Assembly (NCBI GenBank): GCA_910587865.1
Contig: CAJUNX010000056.1
Span: 1 to 22,345, forward strand
Direction: 5' to 3'
Source: an uncultured Roseburia sp.
GTDB taxonomy: Bacteria > Bacillota > Clostridia > Lachnospirales > Lachnospiraceae
DNA length: 22,345 nt
Shown here: positions 20,290 through 22,345 of the stretch, piece by piece
How the letters are laid out: each line of letters begins with the position of its first letter
How positions within the stretch are numbered: the stretch's first letter is position 1
Position numbers and translations under genes: made by a program
The notes under the pieces: model-generated
Seen by the model: the letters and a program-made list of their open reading frames with translations, nothing else
Database searches by the model: none
Told to the model about the DNA's origin: nothing

Positions 20290-21930
20290 TTATTCTCCGA
20301 TGTACTCACTCAGCTGGCGCAGGTATTCCGCTTTAATGTCTTCTATCCCTGCCTCCTGTAATTTGCCGATAAATTCATCCAGCTTCGCCTCCGTATCATC
20401 TCCGAATACGCCGAGATCAAAGGAAGTGGAATACTCGCTGACCAGCGACTCCACCACGGATTTCTGCGTCTTCACCGGCGTGTTGTCGAATGCGAATCCG
20501 TCACAGGGCCAGTAGTCTCCCAGCGTGCGCTCCTCGATGGGGCCGGTCAGAGACAGGGTCAGCCCGTTCTTTTCCAGTGTCGGATTCCAGCTGTTGCGGA
20601 TCGCCCAGCCGAATCCGTCCCATGCGTAATTCGCCGCGGAGGGACCGTCGCTTCTCGTATTGGATGCCTCGTCATAAATATAATGCTCCCCCTCGATACC
20701 TCCCACAAACAGAAGATTCAGCTCCTCGTCATTTTTTAGGAGATCAAGCACCATGGCTGCGCGCTCCGGATTCTCCGAGCTGTACGGAATCGCGATGGCA
20801 TCCTCCGCATAATCCGAAAGCCGGCTGGTGGTACCCGGAAAAATATCATATACTTCTACATCTGTGATTCCGTTTGCCGCCGCATTGGCGATAGTACCGT
20901 CCACCTGATCCAGACTGATATTCACGCTGGCGCTTCTTCCCTGGGCAAAATAGTCCGTCGGACTGACAGTCCCCGCAATGGCATCGGAGGGCCAGACACC
21001 CTTCTTTGCCCACTCCGCCATCTGAAGCGCATACTCCCGGTATTCATCCGTGAGATAATAATATTCTACTTCATCTGTAGAGAATGCGCCGTCATCCTTC
21101 CACACGAAATAATCGCCCTTGATGATCTGAAGCATGTTATTCTTTACCTCGACGAACGCAAAGATCGCCGGAATAAAGGTGGGCATATTGTAAAATCCGT
21201 AGATCCCGGTTTCATTTTCCGCGATCGTGAACAGATAATTCTCATAATCCTCGAAGGAGGTCAGCTCCGGCAGGTTATACTTCTCGCGCAGATCCCCGCG
21301 AATCGCCACCAGGGGATAGTAGCTGCTGTAGGTGCTCTGATTTCTCGGTACACGGTACAGCTTTCCTCCGATCTGCGACTGCTTCCAGGCCTGCTTTGGC
21401 ATCGTCGCCATGGTCTGGGGCATGTACGTATTTAAGAACTCATCCGTCAGCTCCATAAAAGCGTTTTTACTCGCGTTTTCTGTAAAGTTTACCATGCCGC
21501 CCACATAGATCAGATCCACCTTCTCCCCGCCGGAGAGCACCAGCGGATAGCGGGTTGCAAACTCGGAGAGCGGGATCACCTGCAGGTCTAACGTGGCATT
21601 GATCTTCTCCTGCAGCCGCTCGTTGATCTGCTCCACCACCAGGTCCTTATCCGTCGCTTCCCCTCCGATCACATACATGGTAATCTCGACCGGCTCTGAG
21701 GTATCGATTCCCGCATAGGGATCGGAGGGATCCGCGGCGCCTCCCGCTTTTGTCCCTTCCGGCGCGGTTCCCGTCTGATCTCCCGCGGACGCATCCGCCT
21801 CCGCTCCCGCGGTCTTCTCCGCATCCCCGGACGTATTCGCGCCTCCCGAACCGGAATCCCCGCAGGCGGCCAGCCCGGAAACGGCCATCGCCAGTGTCAG
21901 CAGCCATGCTGCAAGCCTTCTCTTCTTCAT
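20290..21930 (-). CDS. Carbohydrate ABC transporter solute-binding lipoprotein (third system)
   Basis: The 546-residue precursor starts at ATG 21930 with AGGAGG 8 nt upstream. The signal sequence ends in the lipobox GLAAC (Cys23), followed by a Gly/Ser/Ala/Asp-rich linker to about residue 70. The mature part begins VEITMYVIGGEATDKDLVVE and has the large family-1 layout (LDLQVIPLSEFATRYPLVLS, SGGEKVDLIYVGG, TYSSYYPLVAIRGDLREKY). It is more like the binding protein at 7758-9377 in signal and linker style than the one in the fructoside operon. Its upstream permease gene is truncated 120 nt before it, so its own expression and function are uncertain. A strong terminator lies 40 nt after the stop. 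Confidence 0.88.
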   Translation of the reverse strand: MKKRRLAAWLLTLAMAVSGLAACGDSGSGGANTSGDAEKTAGAEADASAGDQTGTAPEGTKAGGAADPSDPYAGIDTSEPVEITMYVIGGEATDKDLVVEQINERLQEKINATLDLQVIPLSEFATRYPLVLSGGEKVDLIYVGGMVNFTENASKNAFMELTDEFLNTYMPQTMATMPKQAWKQSQIGGKLYRVPRNQSTYSSYYPLVAIRGDLREKYNLPELTSFEDYENYLFTIAENETGIYGFYNMPTFIPAIFAFVEVKNNMLQIIKGDYFVWKDDGAFSTDEVEYYYLTDEYREYALQMAEWAKKGVWPSDAIAGTVSPTDYFAQGRSASVNISLDQVDGTIANAAANGITDVEVYDIFPGTTSRLSDYAEDAIAIPYSSENPERAAMVLDLLKNDEELNLLFVGGIEGEHYIYDEASNTRSDGPSAANYAWDGFGWAIRNSWNPTLEKNGLTLSLTGPIEERTLGDYWPCDGFAFDNTPVKTQKSVVESLVSEYSTSFDLGVFGDDTEAKLDEFIGKLQEAGIEDIKAEYLRQLSEYIGE

Positions 21931-22049
21931 ACGTAAAACCTCCTTTTTCTCATCGTTTTATCACAGGACGGATCTTTTCATCCGCCGGGTTTCCTGGTCT
22001 TCGCCCTCCCCGGGCGCACCCTTCGTCTGAGGATGATTATGTCGGCACA

Positions 22050-22290
22050 TTAGCCCTTCACCGCCCCCACGGTCAGGCCCTTCACAAAATATTTCTGCAG
22101 GAACGGATACACCAGAAGGATCGGCCCGGTGGCAATGACCGTCATGGCCATTTTCATCGTTTCCTGAGGCAGCGTCTGCTGCATCATCTCTCCGGAGGAC
22201 TGGGCAATCTCTTTTAATGCCTTGATACTGTTTAGCATATTCTGCAGGAAATACTGCATCGTCCGCAGGGAGTTGTCACTGATATAGAGC
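22050..22290 (-). pseudogene. 3' remnant of an LplC-type permease gene
   Basis: Only the last ~80 codons are present. LYISDNSLRTMQYFLQNMLN, the variable periplasmic loop, a last helix (MAMTVIATGPILLVYPFLQ) and the ending KYFVKGLTVGAVKG match the C-terminus of the LplC-type permeases elsewhere in this window. Upstream of about 22290 the sequence changes: a TGA occurs in frame six codons before the first ATG, and none of the three frames continues the expected EAA loop and WN-x-W segment. The 5' two-thirds of the gene is therefore missing from this locus or displaced by inserted DNA. The stop lies 120 nt before the binding-protein start, the normal order for such operons. Confidence 0.75.
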
Positions 22291-22292
22291 AT

Positions 22293-22345
22293 GCTGATTG
22301 TGCAGGATCAAGTGTGGAACCGTGTCACCGTGAACCGGGCAGCGA
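22293..22345. other. Unidentified sequence joined to the truncated permease
   Basis: These 53 bases do not read as permease. On the plus strand an ATG at 22291 opens a frame to the window edge (MLIVQDQVWNRVTVNRAA), with no visible ribosome site. CGGTTC occurs twice, 16 nt apart, on the minus strand. It may be the end of a mobile element or a rearrangement; too little is visible to say. Confidence 0.35.

Noticed and set aside
22293..22345. The right edge as the 3' end of a group II intron
   Set aside because: An ACGGTTC on the minus strand recalls a domain V end, but the rest of domain V and a proper domain VI are not visible in 53 bases.

Overview
The window looks like a chromosomal segment of an anaerobic gut Firmicute, most likely a Lachnospiraceae-type Clostridia. 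The reasons are strong AGGAGG ribosome sites, LplA/LplB/LplC-type sugar ABC transporters without their own ATPase, a YesM/YesN two-component pair, a Hol_Tox-like mini-toxin and remnants of a Clostridiales conjugative element. The genus cannot be fixed from sequence alone. Almost every gene is on the minus strand; the exception is a lacI-type regulator near the right end.

Left end (1-2640): the decayed edge of an integrative element. A histidine-kinase fragment is joined out of frame to an ORF that is itself a mosaic: the N-terminus of an element-borne protein fused to a SpaA/Cna-B-like fragment. Next come an intact element-associated protein (694-1767), a DUF5348-type gene with an amber codon at position 3 (1851-2063), and a non-coding stretch with a plus-strand promoter and a run of near-perfect hairpins whose parts can form a pseudoknot (2116-2290).

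Middle (2639-12303): a glycan module. In minus-strand order it holds a YesM-like sensor kinase and a compact YesN-like AraC regulator (with a clear promoter), a GC-rich tandem-repeat intergenic region, a solute-binding lipoprotein, a probable attenuating terminator, two permeases, and a large GH106-like glycoside hydrolase. A probable type I toxin-antitoxin pair (30-residue hydrophobic toxin plus a roughly 95-nt antisense RNA) sits between the permeases and the hydrolase.

Right-middle (12313-20250): a fructoside module. One operon runs from a consensus-like promoter at 18708-18680 through permease LplB, permease LplC, a binding lipoprotein, a GH32 beta-fructofuranosidase and a ROK fructokinase, ending at a strong terminator. 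A divergent LacI-family gene, preceded by a cluster of TGAAACGTTTCA-type operators and a long structured leader, is the obvious local regulator. The logic is import of a fructose-containing saccharide, cytoplasmic hydrolysis by GH32, and phosphorylation of released fructose by the ROK kinase.

Right end (20290-22345): a third binding lipoprotein and the last ~80 codons of its permease. The permease reading frame ends abruptly at about position 22290, and the final 53 bases do not resemble permease sequence in any frame, so this is another breakpoint.
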